NCBI GenBank assembly: GCA_026545225.1
Contig: CM048845.1
Span: 107,644,533-107,708,532 of the forward strand
Direction of reading: 5' to 3'
Origin: Cornus controversa
Lineage: Eukaryota > Streptophyta > Magnoliopsida > Cornales > Cornaceae
DNA: 64,000 nucleotides
The first letter of the stretch is position 1. Each line of letters opens with the position of its first letter. The notes beneath the pieces were generated by a model. It searched no databases. It saw only the letters and a program-made list of their open reading frames with translations, and was not told the origin of the DNA. Both the position numbers and the translations under genes were made by a program. Of this stretch, positions 10,752 through 23,900 are shown in pieces.

Positions 10752-11008
10752 TGAAGAAAGAAATAGGAGAGAAATATGGGCTGAAATATTCTTCCAATCT
10801 TATTCAATACAGTAACAAATACATTATGTTTTATAGGCTAAAACAGAGTATAACAGAGTATAGGAAGCTAACCCTTAGCCTTAATCTTAGGAACTAAAAC
10901 ATTTAAAATTTAAATCTAAACAAATCTTATCCTAACTTTCTTCCTAACAACCTGAATAGATAAGAGCTTAAACTTAAATTCAAATAATAAATTCAAAAAT
11001 ATCCAACA
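10752..11008 (-). repeat. Copia 5' LTR
   Basis: This 257-bp LTR lies adjacent to the primer binding site and reads as identical to 6032-6288. It has TG...CA ends. Confidence 0.96.
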
Positions 11009-11013
11009 AAATT
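11009..11013. repeat. Target-site duplication AAATT, right of copia
   Basis: Second copy of the 5-bp duplication, after which the satellite resumes with CTACATCCATTGGGG exactly as in the uninterrupted paralogues. Confidence 0.95.
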
Positions 11014-11466
11014 CTACATCCATTGGGGAAGTTATTGAAATTTTGGACATATTGAGAAATTGTGAGCCCTATTCTGTAACAGAGAACTTGACGGCCCTAT
11101 TTGGTCTTTGTTTTTCAAACGTGTAGGGGTAATAGCATGATTTAAAATCGTTATAAAAATAATATTATTAATTTTGAATGGGGTCTAAAAAAGATAGTTT
11201 TAAAAACATAGAGCAAGAAGATTTTGGAACATTGAGATAAACGGATAAATTTTGAAAGAGCGAGTCAAATTTGAAGATATTTTAAACGGGGAATAAAACT
11301 ATAGTTTTTCAAACAGGGAGCTACAACGAGGATTTTGCAACTCGGAACTAAAACTATCATTGAATCTCTTTTTTGATTGTTTATGGGAGAAATTGTATAT
11401 CCATGGGGACATTGTTGACATTTTGGGCATATTGAGAAGTTGAGGGCCCAATTTGGTCCTTATTTT

Positions 11467-12907
11467 TGAAATTAGGAGGGTATTAAAGGATAACTTTGAA
11501 TAAGGTGGTAAAAAATGATTTTTAAAAATTGAGGTAAAATGATGATTAGTTGACATTTTTGATACATTTATGAGAGAGATTGTACGTCCATTGGGGACAT
11601 TGTTGATAGTTTGTAGGAGAAATTGTATATCCAAGGGGACATTGTTGACATTTTGGGCATATTGAGAAGTTGAGGGCCCAATTTGGTCCTTATTTTTGAA
11701 ATTAGGAGGGTGTTAAAGGATAACTTTGAATAGGGTGGTCAAAGAATGAATTTTAAAAATTGAGGTAAAATGATGATTAGTTGTCATTTTTGATACATTT
11801 ATGAGAGAAATTGTACATCCATTGGGGACATTATTGAAATTTCGGACATATTAAGAAATTGAGAGCCCTATTCTGTAACAGAGAACTTGACGGCCCTATT
11901 TGGTCTTTGTTTTTGAAACGTGTAGGGGTAATAGGATGATTTAAAATCGTTATAATAATAATATTATTAAGTTTGAATGGGGTCTAAAAAATATAGTTTT
12001 AAAAACATAGAGCAAGAAGATTTTGGACCATTGAGATAAACGGATAAATTTTGAAAGAGCGAGTCGAATTTGAAGATATTTTAAACGAGGAATAAAACTA
12101 TAGTTTTTCAAACAGGGAGCTACAACGAGGATTTTGCAACTCGGAATTAAAACTATCGTTGGATCTCTTTTTTGGTAGTTTATAGGAGAAATTGTATATC
12201 CATGGGGACATTGTTGACATTTTGGGCATATTGAGAAATTGAGGGCCCAATTTGGTCCTTATTTTTGAAATTAGGAGGGTGTTAAAGGATAACTTTAAAT
12301 AGGGTGGTAAAGGAATGATTTTTAAAAATTGAGGTAAAATGATGATTAGTTGTCATTTTTGATACATTTATGAGAGAGATTGTACATCCATTCGGGACAT
12401 TGTTGATAGTTAATGGGATAAATTGTATATCCATGGGGACATTGTTGACATTTTGGGCATATTGAGAAGTTGAGAGCCCAATTTGTTCCATATTTTTGAA
12501 ATTAGGAGGGTGTTAAAGGATATTGTTGACATTTTGGGCTTATTGAGAAGTTGAGAGCCCAATTTGTTCCATATTTTTGAAATTAGGAGGGTGTTAAAGG
12601 ATAACTTTGAATAGGATGGTAGAAGAATGATTTTTAAAAATTGAGGTAAAATGATGACTAGTTGTCATTGAAGAGAGAAATTCTACATCCATTGGGGAAG
12701 TTATTGAAATTTTGGACATATTGAAAAATTGTGAGCCATGTTCTGTAACAGAGAACTTGACGGCCCTATTTGGTCTTTGTTTTTCAAGCGTGTAGGGATA
12801 ATAGGATGATTTAAAACCGTTATAATAATAATATTATTAATTTTGAATGGGGTCTAAGAAAGATAGTTTTAAAAACATAGTGCAAGAAGATTTTGGAACA
12901 TTGAGAT
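11467..12907. repeat. Older higher-order repeat, member 3
   Basis: Partner of 4000-5440, sharing the variants listed there plus the 81-bp duplication (about 12441-12602) and a second uninterrupted copia target site near 12664-12700. Confidence 0.8.
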
Positions 12908-15900
12908 GAACAGACAAATTTTGACAGAGGGAGTCGAATTTGAAGATCTTTTAAACGGGGAATAAATTTTTAAAAATTGAGGTAAAATGATGATTAGTTG
13001 TCATTTATGAGAGAAATTGTACATCCATTGGGGACATTATTGAAATTTTGGACATATTGAGAAATTGAGAGCCCTATTCTGTAACAGAGAACTTGACGGT
13101 CCTATTTGGTCTTTATTTTTGAAATGTGTAGGGGTAATAGGATGATTTAAAATCGTTATAATAATAATATTATTAATTTTGAATGGGGTCTAAGAAAGAT
13201 AGTTTTAAAAACATAGAGCAAGAAGATTTTGGAACATTGAGATAAACAGATAAATTTTAAAAGAGGGAGTCGAATTTGAAGATATTTTAAACGAGAAAAA
13301 AAACTATAGTTTTTCAAACAGGGAGTTACAACGAGGATTTTGCAACTCGAAATTAAAACTATCCTTGGATCTCTTTTTTGATAGTTTATGGGAGAAATTG
13401 TAAATCCATGGGGACATTGTTTACATTTTGGGCATATTGAGAAGTTGAGGGCCCAATTTGGTCCTTATTTTTGAAATTAGGAGGGTGTTAAAGGATAACT
13501 TTGTCTAGGGTGTTAAAGAATGGTTTTTAAAAATTGAGGTAAATTGATGATTGGTTGTCATTTTTGATACATTAATGAGAAAAATTGTACATCCGTTGGG
13601 GAAATTATTGAAATTTTGGACATATTGAGAAATTGAGAGCCCTATTCTGTAACAGAGAACTTGACGGTCCTATTTGGTCTTTATTTTTGAAACGTGTAGG
13701 GGTAATAGGATGATTTAAAATAATTATAATAATAATATTATTAATTTTGAATAGGGTCTAAGAAAGATAGTTTTAAAAACATAGAGCAAGAAGATTTTGG
13801 AACATTGAGATAAACAAATAAATTTTGAAAGAGGGAGTCGAATTTGAAGATATTTTAAACGGGGAATAAACTATAGTTTTTCAAACAGGGAGCTACAACG
13901 AAGATTTTGCAACTCGGAATTAAAACTATCATTGGATCTCTTTTTTGATAGTTTATGGGGGAAATTGTATATCCATGGGGACATTGTTAACATTTTGGGC
14001 ATATTAAGAAGTTGAGGGCCCAATTTGGTCCTTATTTTTGAAATTAGGATAGTGTCAAAGGATAACTTTGAATAGGGTGGTAAAAGAATGATTTTTAAAA
14101 ATTGAGGTAAAATGATGATTAGTTGTCATTTATGAGAGAAATTGTACATCCATTGGGGTCATTATTGAAATTTTGGACATATTGAGAAATTGAGAGCCCT
14201 ATTCTGTACAAGAGAACTTGACGACCCTATTTGGTCTTTGTTTTTGAAACGTGTAGGGGTAATCGGATGATTTAAAATCGTTACAATAATACTACTAATT
14301 TTGAATGGGGTCTAAAAACGATAGTTTTAAAAACATAGAGCAAGAAGATTTTGGAACATTGAGATAAACAGATAAATTTTGAAAGAGGGAGTCGAATTTG
14401 AAAATATTTTAAACGGGGAATAAAACTATATTTTTCAAACAGGGAGCTACAACGAGGATTTTGCAACTCGAAATTAAAACTATCATTGGATCTCTTTTTT
14501 GATAGTTTATAGGAGAAATTGTAAATCCATGGGGACATTGTTTACATTTTGGGCATATTCAGAAGTTGAGGGCCCAATTTGGTCCTTATTTTTTAAATTA
14601 GGAGGGTGTTAAAGGATACCTTTGTCTAGGGTGTTAAAGAATGATTTTTAAAAATTGAGGTAAATTGATGACTGGTTGTCATTTTTGATACATTTATGAG
14701 AGAAATTGTACATCCATTGGGGACATTATTGAAATTTTGGACATATTGAGAAATTGAGAGCCCTCTTCTGTAACAGAGAACTTGACGGCCCTATTTGGTC
14801 TTTATTTTTGAAACGTGTAGGGGTAATCGGATGATTTAAAATCGTTATAATAATAATATTGTTAATTTTGAATGGGGTCTAAGAAAGATTGTTTTAAAAA
14901 CATAGAGCAAGAAGATTTTGGAACATTGACATAAACAGATAAATTTTGAAAGAGGGAGTCGAATTTGAAGATATTTTAAACGGGGAATAAACTATAGTTT
15001 TTCAAACAGGGAGCTACAACGAGGATTTTGCAACTCGGAATTAAAACTATCATTGGATCTCTTTTTTGATAGTTTATGGAGGAAATTGTATATCCATGGG
15101 GCATTGTTGACATTTTGGGCATATTAAGAAGTTGAGGGCCCAATTTGGTCCTTGTTTTTGAAATTAGGAGGGTGTTAAAGGATGACTTTGAATAGGGTGG
15201 TAAAAGAATGATTTTTAAAAATTGAGGTAAAATGATGATTAGTTGTCATTTATCAGAGAAATTGTACATCCATTGGGGACATTATTGAAATTTTGGACAT
15301 ACTGAGAAATTGAGAGCCCTATTCTGTACAAGAGAACTTGACGACCCTATTTGGCCTTTGTTTTTGAAACGTGTAGGCGTCATCGGATGATTTGAAATCG
15401 TTATAATTATAATACTATTAATTTTGAATGGGGTCTAAAAACGATAGTTTTAAAAACATAGAGCAAGAAAATTTTGGAACAATGAGATAAACAGATAAAT
15501 TTTGAAAGAGGGAGTCGAATTTGAAAATATTTTAAACGGGGAATAAAAGTATTGTTTTGCAAACAGGGAGCTATAGCGAGAATTTTGCAACGCGGAATTA
15601 AAACTATCATTGGATTTCTTTTTTGAGAGTTTATGGGAGAAATTGTACATCCATTGGGGACATTATTGAAATTTTGGACATATTGAGAAAATTCAGAGCC
15701 CTATTCTGTAACAGAGAACTTGACGGCCTTATTTGGTCTTTGGTTTTGAAACGTGTAGGGCAATAGGACGATTTAAAATCATTATAATAATAATATTATT
15801 AATTTTGAATGGTGTCTAAGAAACATAGTTTTAAAAACACAGAGCAAGAAGATTTTGGAACATTGAGATGAACAGATAAATTTTGAAATAGGGAGTCGAA

Positions 15901-17525
15901 TTTGAAGATATTTTAAACAGGGAAAAAAACTATAGTTTTGCAAACAGGGAGCTAAAACGAGGATTTTGCAACTCGGAATTAAAAAAATCATTGGATCTCT
16001 TTTTTGACAGTTTATGGGGGAAATTGTATATCCATGGGGACATTGTTGACATTTTGGGCATATTAAGAAGTTGAGGGCCCAATTTGGTCCTTATTTTTGA
16101 AATTAGGAGGGTGTTAAAGGATGACTTTGAATAGGGTGGTAAAAGAATGATTTTTAAAAATTGAGGTAAAATGATGATTAGTTGTCATTTATGAGAGAAA
16201 TTGTACATTCACTGGGGACATTATTGAAATTTTGGACATATTGAGAAATTGAGAGCCCTATTCTGTAACAGAGAACTTGACGGTCCAATTTGGTCTTTAT
16301 TTTTGAAATGTGTAGGGGTAATAGGATGATTTAAAATCGTTATAATAATAATATTATTAATTTTGAATGGGGTCTAAGAAAGATAGTTTTAAAAACATAG
16401 AGCAAGAAGATTTTGGAACATTGAGATAAACAAATAAATTTTGAAAGAGGGAGTCGAATTTGAAGATATTTTAAACGGGGAATAAACTATAGTTTTTCAA
16501 ACAGGGAGCTACAACGAAAATTTTGCAACTCAGAATTAAAACTATCATTGGATCTCTTTTTTGATAGTTTATGGGAGAAATTGTACATCCATTGGGGACA
16601 TTATTGAAATTTTGGACATATTGAGAAATTGAGAGCCCTATTCTGTAACAGAGAACTTAACGGCCCTATTTGGTCTTTGTTTTTGAAATGTGTAGGGGTA
16701 ATAGGATGATTTAAAATCGTTATAAAAATAATATTATTAATTTTGAATGCGGTCTAAGAAACAGAGTTTTAAAAACATAGAGCAAGAAGATTTTTGAACA
16801 TTGAGATAAACAGATAAATTTTTATAGAGGGAGTCGAATTTGAAGATATTTTAAACGGGGAATAAAATCACAGTTTTTCAAACAGGGAGCTACATCGAGG
16901 ATTTTGCAGCTCGGAATTAAAATTATCATCGGATCTCTTTTTTGATAGTTTATTGGAGAAATTGTATATCCATGGGGACATTGTTGACATTTTGGGCATA
17001 CTGAGAAGTTGAAGGCCCAATTTGGTCCTAATTTTTGAAATTAGGAGTGTCTTAAAGGATAACTTTGAATCGGGTGGTAAAAGAATGATTTTTAGAAATT
17101 GAGGTAAAATGATGATTTGTTGTCATTTTTCATACATATATGAGAGGGATTGTACATCCATTGGGGACATTATTGAAATTTTGGACATATTGAGAAATTG
17201 AGAGCCCTATTCAGTAACAGAGAACTTGACGGCCCTATTTGGTCTTTATTTTTGAAACGTGTAGGGGTAATAGGATGATTTAAAATCGTTATAATAATAA
17301 TATTGTTAATTTTGAATGGGGTCTAAGAAAGGTAGTTTTAAAAACATAGAGCAAGAAGATTTTGGAACATTGAGATAAACAGATAAATTTTGAAAGAGGG
17401 AGTCGAATTTGAAGATATTTTAAACGGGGAAAAAACTATAGTTTTTCAAACAGGGAGCTACAACGAGGATTTTGCAACTCGGAATTAAAACTATCATTGG
17501 ATCTCTTTTTTGATAGTTTATGGGG

Positions 17526-17530
17526 GAAAT
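17526..17530. repeat. Target-site duplication GAAAT, left of solo LTR
   Basis: GAAAT precedes TGTCACGCCCC and is repeated at 21038-21042, where the satellite resumes with TGTATATCCATGG. Confidence 0.93.
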
Positions 17531-17708
17531 TGTCACGCCCCGATTCCCGAGGCCCGGAAACCGAGGTGTGAACTCCGTGAGATCGCCCTCACGACATAAC
17601 CATCACCTGATCACGCAACCTCAATTTGCTATTATTTTCACGAAAATCGGGCATGACCCATTCTAAATAATCAGATCCTTGCATGTTATACCTGCTTTCA
17701 ATTCAAAT

Positions 17709-17795
17709 GGACACTTCTGGGCTCGTGTCCCCCCAGCATTTATATCTAACAATAAAAACGGACACTTCTGGGCACGTGTCCCCCCAACATTTCTA
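17709..17795. repeat. 51-bp tandem pair inside the solo LTR
   Basis: GGACACTTCTGGG followed by a CGTGTCCCCCCA phrase occurs at 17709 and again at 17760 with a few substitutions. Confidence 0.8.
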
Positions 17796-18566
17796 CAACA
17801 TACATAATCATGATATCTAGACTAGTCATCAAGTAAACACAGGTATCATCATCCAAAATCATTCTAATCTGCAAAGCAACATTAAAGTCACAATGTCCAT
17901 AAACAATATCTCAAAATATAAATCTCTTTATACATGACTAAGCGCATCATGTCCACATCCCGGACGCGCATAACACAAAATGTCAAAAATGAGAGATCTC
18001 TCTAACTCTAAGTCCAACTCACGATTGCACACCGCCAACCATCTCCTTGTCATGTCCTGAAAATGTTAGTGTAGGGGGATGAGCAATTTTCAACGGGCTC
18101 AAGGTAATACGTTGTGCAATCCGTCCAAATTCATATCTCATATCAACGCATAAACACAATCAACACGCACCGCTTAACTACGTGTCATGCTTCCTAGCAT
18201 TCTAGTCCAAAGATCGAAACTTTCACTTCACATGGCTTAGACATCAAGATGCTTGACTACCACAAAATTTTCAATCTAAACATGCAATAATGCACAGTCT
18301 CATCATATCTATAACATATGACCAAAATGGGATTTAAACACAAGTTTAACGGAATCATCATAAAACTCACATTTCTACTCATTTCTTTCAAATCGTGGCA
18401 TATGCATCAAATGTAACTTGACAACCACATAATTTCAATCCATGCATAAAGCACATTCTCCATCATATAAGTGGCATATGACATTTTCAAATCGAATAAA
18501 TATCCACACGAGTCATGTAATTTCACATAAGTTACACATAAGACTCAACACACTCTCTCGGATTTG

Positions 18567-18590
18567 GTTCACACTCACACACACACACGA
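18567..18590. repeat. Short (CA)n microsatellite in the solo LTR
   Basis: An almost pure CA run, cactcacacacacacacac, lies in an otherwise plain AT/C-rich region. Confidence 0.7.
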
Positions 18591-20274
18591 GATACGTACC
18601 GAAGTCCCATATCTCAAACTCTTGGTTATTTCGGGCTACTAACCCATCCGGTTACCACCCACTTGCGCAAGGTAGAGGTCTTTCAACCCCAAGGGGATAT
18701 GTTCCCCCTCTATTTTCCATGAGCCACTTCCGAGACACACCCCACACTCACACAAAATATTTCACATTTTGCACACACATTCACAAGTTAGATGCATTGC
18801 ACCCATTGAATGTCCTAATTCAATTCTAGCATGTCACACAAGAATCATAAGACATAAGACAAGCTTATTTCCCAAAACTCGGTTTTCATCATTTTTCCCA
18901 AAATTCTACACATGTCATACATGTACCATTTTGCATATAAAAACAATTCATGCATTTTAACACATAGACCAATCTTTTCAACACAAAAGAAACTCATTCA
19001 TCTTCTTGCAAAACACAAATTTTAAACCAATGGTCCATATATGCATACCTACCAGATAAGGCATATTCAACAATTTATGCGATTTAAATCATACTTCAAT
19101 TTAAATCAAAGATTATATCCCAAATTTCATTTAATCATAAATAACGTAAAAACATTTACTTTATGTCATTAACATGAAATTAAACTTGGAATGAAAAACA
19201 CAACGCACACCCCCTACCTCAATTTGGAATGATAACTCCAAAAATATCCAATTTTGAGAAAGTTGAAATGATCACCACCCATTGCTATGCCGAAATGGTG
19301 TCACACGTCATTGCGTATTCAAAGCCCAAGGAAAGTCGAATTTAAATTCAAGGCTCAAGCCCAACCCATCTTCAAGCCAATTAAACCAGTCCAATTAATT
19401 GATCCAAATTAAATTTCCAATTGGGTCAAGAAAATCAATCCCAATTTAGCCCAATATTCCAATCCACCAAGGCCCAAATCAAAGTCCACTATCATGCATT
19501 ACACTCATTAGCCGAACCCAAGTTCAGCCCCTAAACCACCACAAAATTCCACCATCTCTCCACCCTTGCACAGCACCACTTAGCCGCAACACCATCAACT
19601 GCCAAGCCATGGCTGCCCCTCAACCATGCAACAAACTGACCACCCAAACTCGCCTGAACCATCCGAAAACCCAGCTAAAATCATGTCCAACCACCAGCCA
19701 AATATCTAACCACCACGGCAGCCCGGACAACTACCATTCACCATTGAAGTCGGCCACCAAAACAGACCCATTTAGCCACCTACAAGCAAAACCGAGAAGG
19801 CCCCCATGCCTGGACAATCGCCGCCACTCCGTCGCATCATGGCCAAACCAAATCGGCCACCTGCCACCATCAAACCCATTAATCGAGCACCATGGATATT
19901 CACCATGGCCGGACCACCCACCTTCCGCTCACGCAACCACCATAATTACAACCTCCAAACACCTTTCTCACAGCCATACATAGCCCCCCTCAAGCTTCAT
20001 CCTCACTATCACTTCACCCACCGAAACCATCAGTCACAAACCAGCCGAGAGACCCAACCGAAGCCGCCACCACCACCTGCACAGCCCACTGTTCAGTTGC
20101 GAAACCAGCCATGAAAACCCAGTCGGAGGCCCAACACAAACCAGCAACCGAACCCAGCCATCATCAGCCGTCGGACACCTGCCACCGTGAAACCGAAGGT
20201 CCTCCACCCCCGGCAGTCTCCATGCCCAGCAACCACTGCTCCACAGCCGTGAACCAGACCCTCTTCTTCTCTAT

Positions 20275-20349
20275 CTGTTTCTCTTCTTTCTCTCTCTATT
20301 CTCGGTTCCCTCTCTCTCTCTCTAAGTCAAGTTTTCTCTCTCTAAAGTG

Positions 20350-20380
<31 letters not shown>

Positions 20381-20560
20381 TCTCCTCTTTCTCTCTCTCA
20401 GTTTCTCCCTCTTCTCCTTCTCGGCTTCTTCCGAGCTCTCTCTCTCTACCCTTCTCTTCTTCCTTCTTCTTCTCCTCGGCTTCTCTCTCTTCTTCTCTTT
20501 TTCTTTTCTTTTCTCTTTCTTCTTCCTCTCAGCCGAACCACTCTTCTCTTCTCCTCTTTA
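20275..20560. repeat. CT-rich low-complexity tract in the solo LTR
   Basis: About 285 bp is dominated by TCTC and TTC repeats, with a (TA)n run at about 20362-20380. Open frames here translate to Ser/Leu/Phe and Tyr-Ile runs, which is a composition effect. Confidence 0.85.
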
Positions 20561-20594
20561 TTGTCTACCACATGTTCCCCCAAATCACTCTTGT

Positions 20595-20960
20595 CCACAT
20601 ACATATATGTATATTAAATATATGTATACACCTAACCCACATGTCATTATTATATATATGTATATAACACATATACATAATACTACATGTCTCTAATACA
20701 CATACACACACATACTATAATACATATGCATATTATACCTCATACACATACATATACATACACATATATGTATATAACTACATACACGTATTTACTATAC
20801 ACATGTACTCCCATATATTTATAATTAAATATAAATATATCTATATGTATATTCATACCCCTTCCACTTATATATACATATATATATATATATAAACTCT
20901 CTCCATCCCTCTCTCTATATATATATAATTCCATATATATATATATATATATGCATCTTT
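20595..20960. repeat. TA/ATATGT-rich tract in the solo LTR
   Basis: This is a dense run of tatatatgtatat and acatacacata motifs, with no coding content. Confidence 0.85.
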
Positions 20961-20980
20961 TCGAATTTAATAAATTCGAA
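20960..20980. other. Perfect inverted repeat near the solo LTR end
   Basis: TTCGAATTTA and TAAATTCGAA are separated by a single A, 57 bp from the LTR's right end. It could form a hairpin in RNA or cruciform DNA. No function is known to me. Confidence 0.7.
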
Positions 20981-23900
20981 GAAAAGAAAAAAAAAATAAA
21001 TAAATAAATCCGGTCTAAAAATAATTCGGTCCTTACAGAAATTGTATATCCATGGGGACATTGTTGACATATTGGGCATATTAAGAAGTTGAGGGCCCAA
21101 TTTGGTCCTTATTTTTGAAATTAGGAGGGTGTTAAAGGATGACTTTGAATACGGTGGTAAAAGAATGATTTTTAAAAATTGAGGTAAAATGATGATTAGT
21201 TGTCATTTATGAGTGAAATTGTACATCCACTGGGGACATTATTGAAATTTTGGACATACTGAGAAATTGAGAGCCCTATTCTGTACAAGAGAACTTGACG
21301 ACCCTATTTGGCCTTTGTTTTTGAAACGTGTAGGGGTAACCGGATGATTTGAAATCGTTATAATAATAATACTATTAATTTTGAATGGGGTCTAAAAACG
21401 ATAGTTTTAAAAACATAGAGCAAGAAGATTTTGGAACATTGAGATAAACAGATAAATTTTAAAAGAGGGAGTCGAATTTGAAGATATTTTAAACGAGGAA
21501 AAAAACTATAGTTTTTCAAACAGGGAGTTACAACGAGGATTTTGCAACTCGAAATTAAAACTATCATAGGATCTCTTTTTTGATAGTTTATGGGAGAAAT
21601 TGTAAATCCATGGGGACATTGTTTACATTTTGGGCATATTGAGAAGTTGAGGGCCCAATTTGGTCCTTATTTTTGAAATTAGGAGGGTGTTCAATGATAA
21701 CTTTGAATAGGGTGGTAAAAGAATGATTATTAAAAACGGAGGTAAAATGATGATTAGTTGTCATTTATGAGAGAAATTGTACATCCATTGGGGACATTAT
21801 TGAAATTTTGGACATATTGAGAAATTGAGAGCCCTATTCTGTGAGAACTTGAGGGCCCTATTTGGTCTTTGTTTTCGAAACGTGTAGGGGTAATAGGATG
21901 ATTAAAATCGTTATAACAATAATGCTATTAATTTTGAATGGGGTCTAAAAGAGATAGTTTTAAAAACATAGAGCAAGAAGATTTTGGAACATTGAGATAC
22001 ACAGATAAATTTTGAAAGAGGGAATCGAATTTGAAGATATTTCAAACGGGAATAAAACTATAGTTCTGCAAACAGGGAGCTACAACGAGAATTTTGCTAC
22101 TCGGAATTAAAACTATCATTGGATCTCTTTTTTGATAGTTTATGGCAGAAATTGTACATCCATTGGGGACATTATTGAAATTTTGGACATATTGAGAAAT
22201 TGAGAGCCCTATTCTGTAACAGAGAACTTAACGGCCCTATTTGGTCTTTGTTTTTGAATCGTGTAGGGGTAATAGGATGATTTAAAATCGTTATAAAAAT
22301 AATATTATTAATTTTGAATGCGGTCTAAGAAACAGAGTTTTAAAAACATAGAGCAAGAAGATTTTTGAACATTGAGATAAACAGATAAATTTTTAAAGAG
22401 GGAGTCGAATTTGAAGAAATTTTAAACGGGGAATAAAACCACAGTTTTTCAAACAGGGAGCTACATCGAGGATTTTGCAACTCGGAATTAAAATTATCAT
22501 CGGATCTCTTTTTTGATAGTTTATTGGAGAAATTGTATATCCATGGGGACATTGTTGACATTTTGGGCATACTGAGAAGTTGAGGGCCCAATTTGGTCCT
22601 AATTTTTCAAATTAGGAGTGTGTTAAAGGATAACTTTGAATCGGGTGGTAAAAGAATGATTTTTAGAAATTGAGGTAAAATGATGATTTGTTGTCGTTTT
22701 TCATACATTTACGAGAGAGAGTGTACATCCATTGGGGACATTACTGAAATTTTGGACATATTGAGAAATTGAGAGCCCTATTCAGTAACAGAGAACTTGA
22801 CGGCCCTATTTGGTCTTTATTTTTGAAACGTGTAGGGGTAATCGGATGATTTAAAATTGTTATAATAATAATATTATTAATTTTGAATGGGGTCTAAGAA
22901 AGATTGTAGTAAAAACATAGAGCAAGAAGATTTTGGAACATTGAGATAAACAGATAAATTTTGAAAGAGGGAGTCGAATTTGAAGATATTTTAAACGGGG
23001 AAAAAACTATAGTTTTTCAAACAGGGAGCTACAACGAGGATTTTGCAACTCGGAATTAAAACTATCATTGGATCTCTTTTTTGATAGTTTATGGGGGAAA
23101 TTGTATATTCATGGGGACATTGTTGACATTTTGGGCATATTAAGAAGTTGAGGGCCCAATTTGGTCCTTATTTTTGAAATTAGGAGGGTGTTAAAGGATG
23201 ACTTTGAATAGGGTGGTAAAAGAATGATTTTTAAAAATTGAGGTAAAATGATGATTAGTTGTCATTTATGAGTGAAATTGTACATCCATTGGAGACATTA
23301 TTGAAATTTTGGACATACTGAGAAATTGAGAGCCCTATTCTGTACAAGAGAACTTGACGACCCTATTTGGCCTTTGTTTTTGAAACGTGTAGGGGTAATC
23401 GGATGATTTGAAATCGTTATAATAATAATACTATTGATTTTGAATGGGGTCTAAAAACGATAGTTTTAAAAACATAGAGCAAGAAGATTTTGGAACATTG
23501 AGATAAACAGATAAATTTTGAAAGAGGGAGTCGAATTTGAAGATATTTTAAACGGGGAATAAACTATAGTTTTTCAAACAGGGAGCTACAACGAGGATTT
23601 TGCAACTCGGAATTAAAATTATCATTGGATCTCTTTTTTGATAGTTTATGGGGGAAATTGTATATCCATGGGGACATTGTTGACATTTTGGGCATATTAA
23701 GAAGTTGAGGGCCCAATTTGGTCCTTATTTTTGAAATTAGGAGGGTGTTAAAGGATGACTTTGAATAGGGTGGTAAAAGAATGATTTTTAAAAATTGAGG
23801 TAAAATGATGATTAGTTGTCATTTATGAGAGAAATTGTACATCCACTGGGGACATTATTGAAATTTTGGACATATTGAGAAATTGAGAGCCCTATTCTGT

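Larger units (their letters stand above)
6032..11008 (-). mobile_element. Ty1/copia LTR retrotransposon, full length, coding-defective
   Basis: This 4977-bp element lies on the minus strand and is complete in outline: 5' LTR (10752-11008), primer binding site, gag-protease-integrase-RT-RNase H in that order, polypurine tract and 3' LTR (6032-6288). Integrase before RT defines Ty1/copia. The two LTRs appear identical base for base, so insertion was recent. Two coding lesions stand out: a TGA between integrase and RT (8031-8033) and a deletion plus frameshift at about 7235 that removes the RT YVDD box. It cannot make a working RT as read. The lineage within copia is not settled. Confidence 0.97.
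11009..17530. repeat. Satellite array, block 2
   Basis: The block continues block 1 without change of orientation. The A/B dimer period is about 556-567 bp, measured from successive GAGAGCCCTATTCTGTA phrases at about 13070, 13636, 14192, 14756 and 15312. Two A subunits sometimes follow each other with no B between, for example near 15650 and 16570. No gene is seen. It ends in GAAAT, the target duplication of the solo LTR. Confidence 0.95.
17531..21037. mobile_element. Solo LTR of a large-LTR retrotransposon, probably Ty3/gypsy
   Basis: This is a 3507-bp insert with TG...CA ends (TGTCACGCCCCG at left, GGTCCTTACA at right) and a 5-bp target duplication. It contains no primer binding site, polypurine tract, pol motif or second LTR, so it is one LTR left by recombination. 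Such a length and a TGTCACGCCCC-type terminus are typical of large plant gypsy elements (Tekay/Del or Tat-like), but this is from memory and the lineage is open. Inside it are a 51-bp tandem pair, a (CA) run, a C-rich region, a CT-rich tract and a TA-rich tract. Orientation is not determined. Pro/Ser-rich open frames at 19609-20617 look compositional, not genic. Confidence 0.88.

Noticed and set aside
19609..20617. Three overlapping Pro/Ser/His-rich plus-strand frames inside the solo LTR
   Set aside because: Overlapping frames in a C-rich and CT-rich region, with no domain or codon pattern. They end in microsatellite-encoded runs. Composition explains them.
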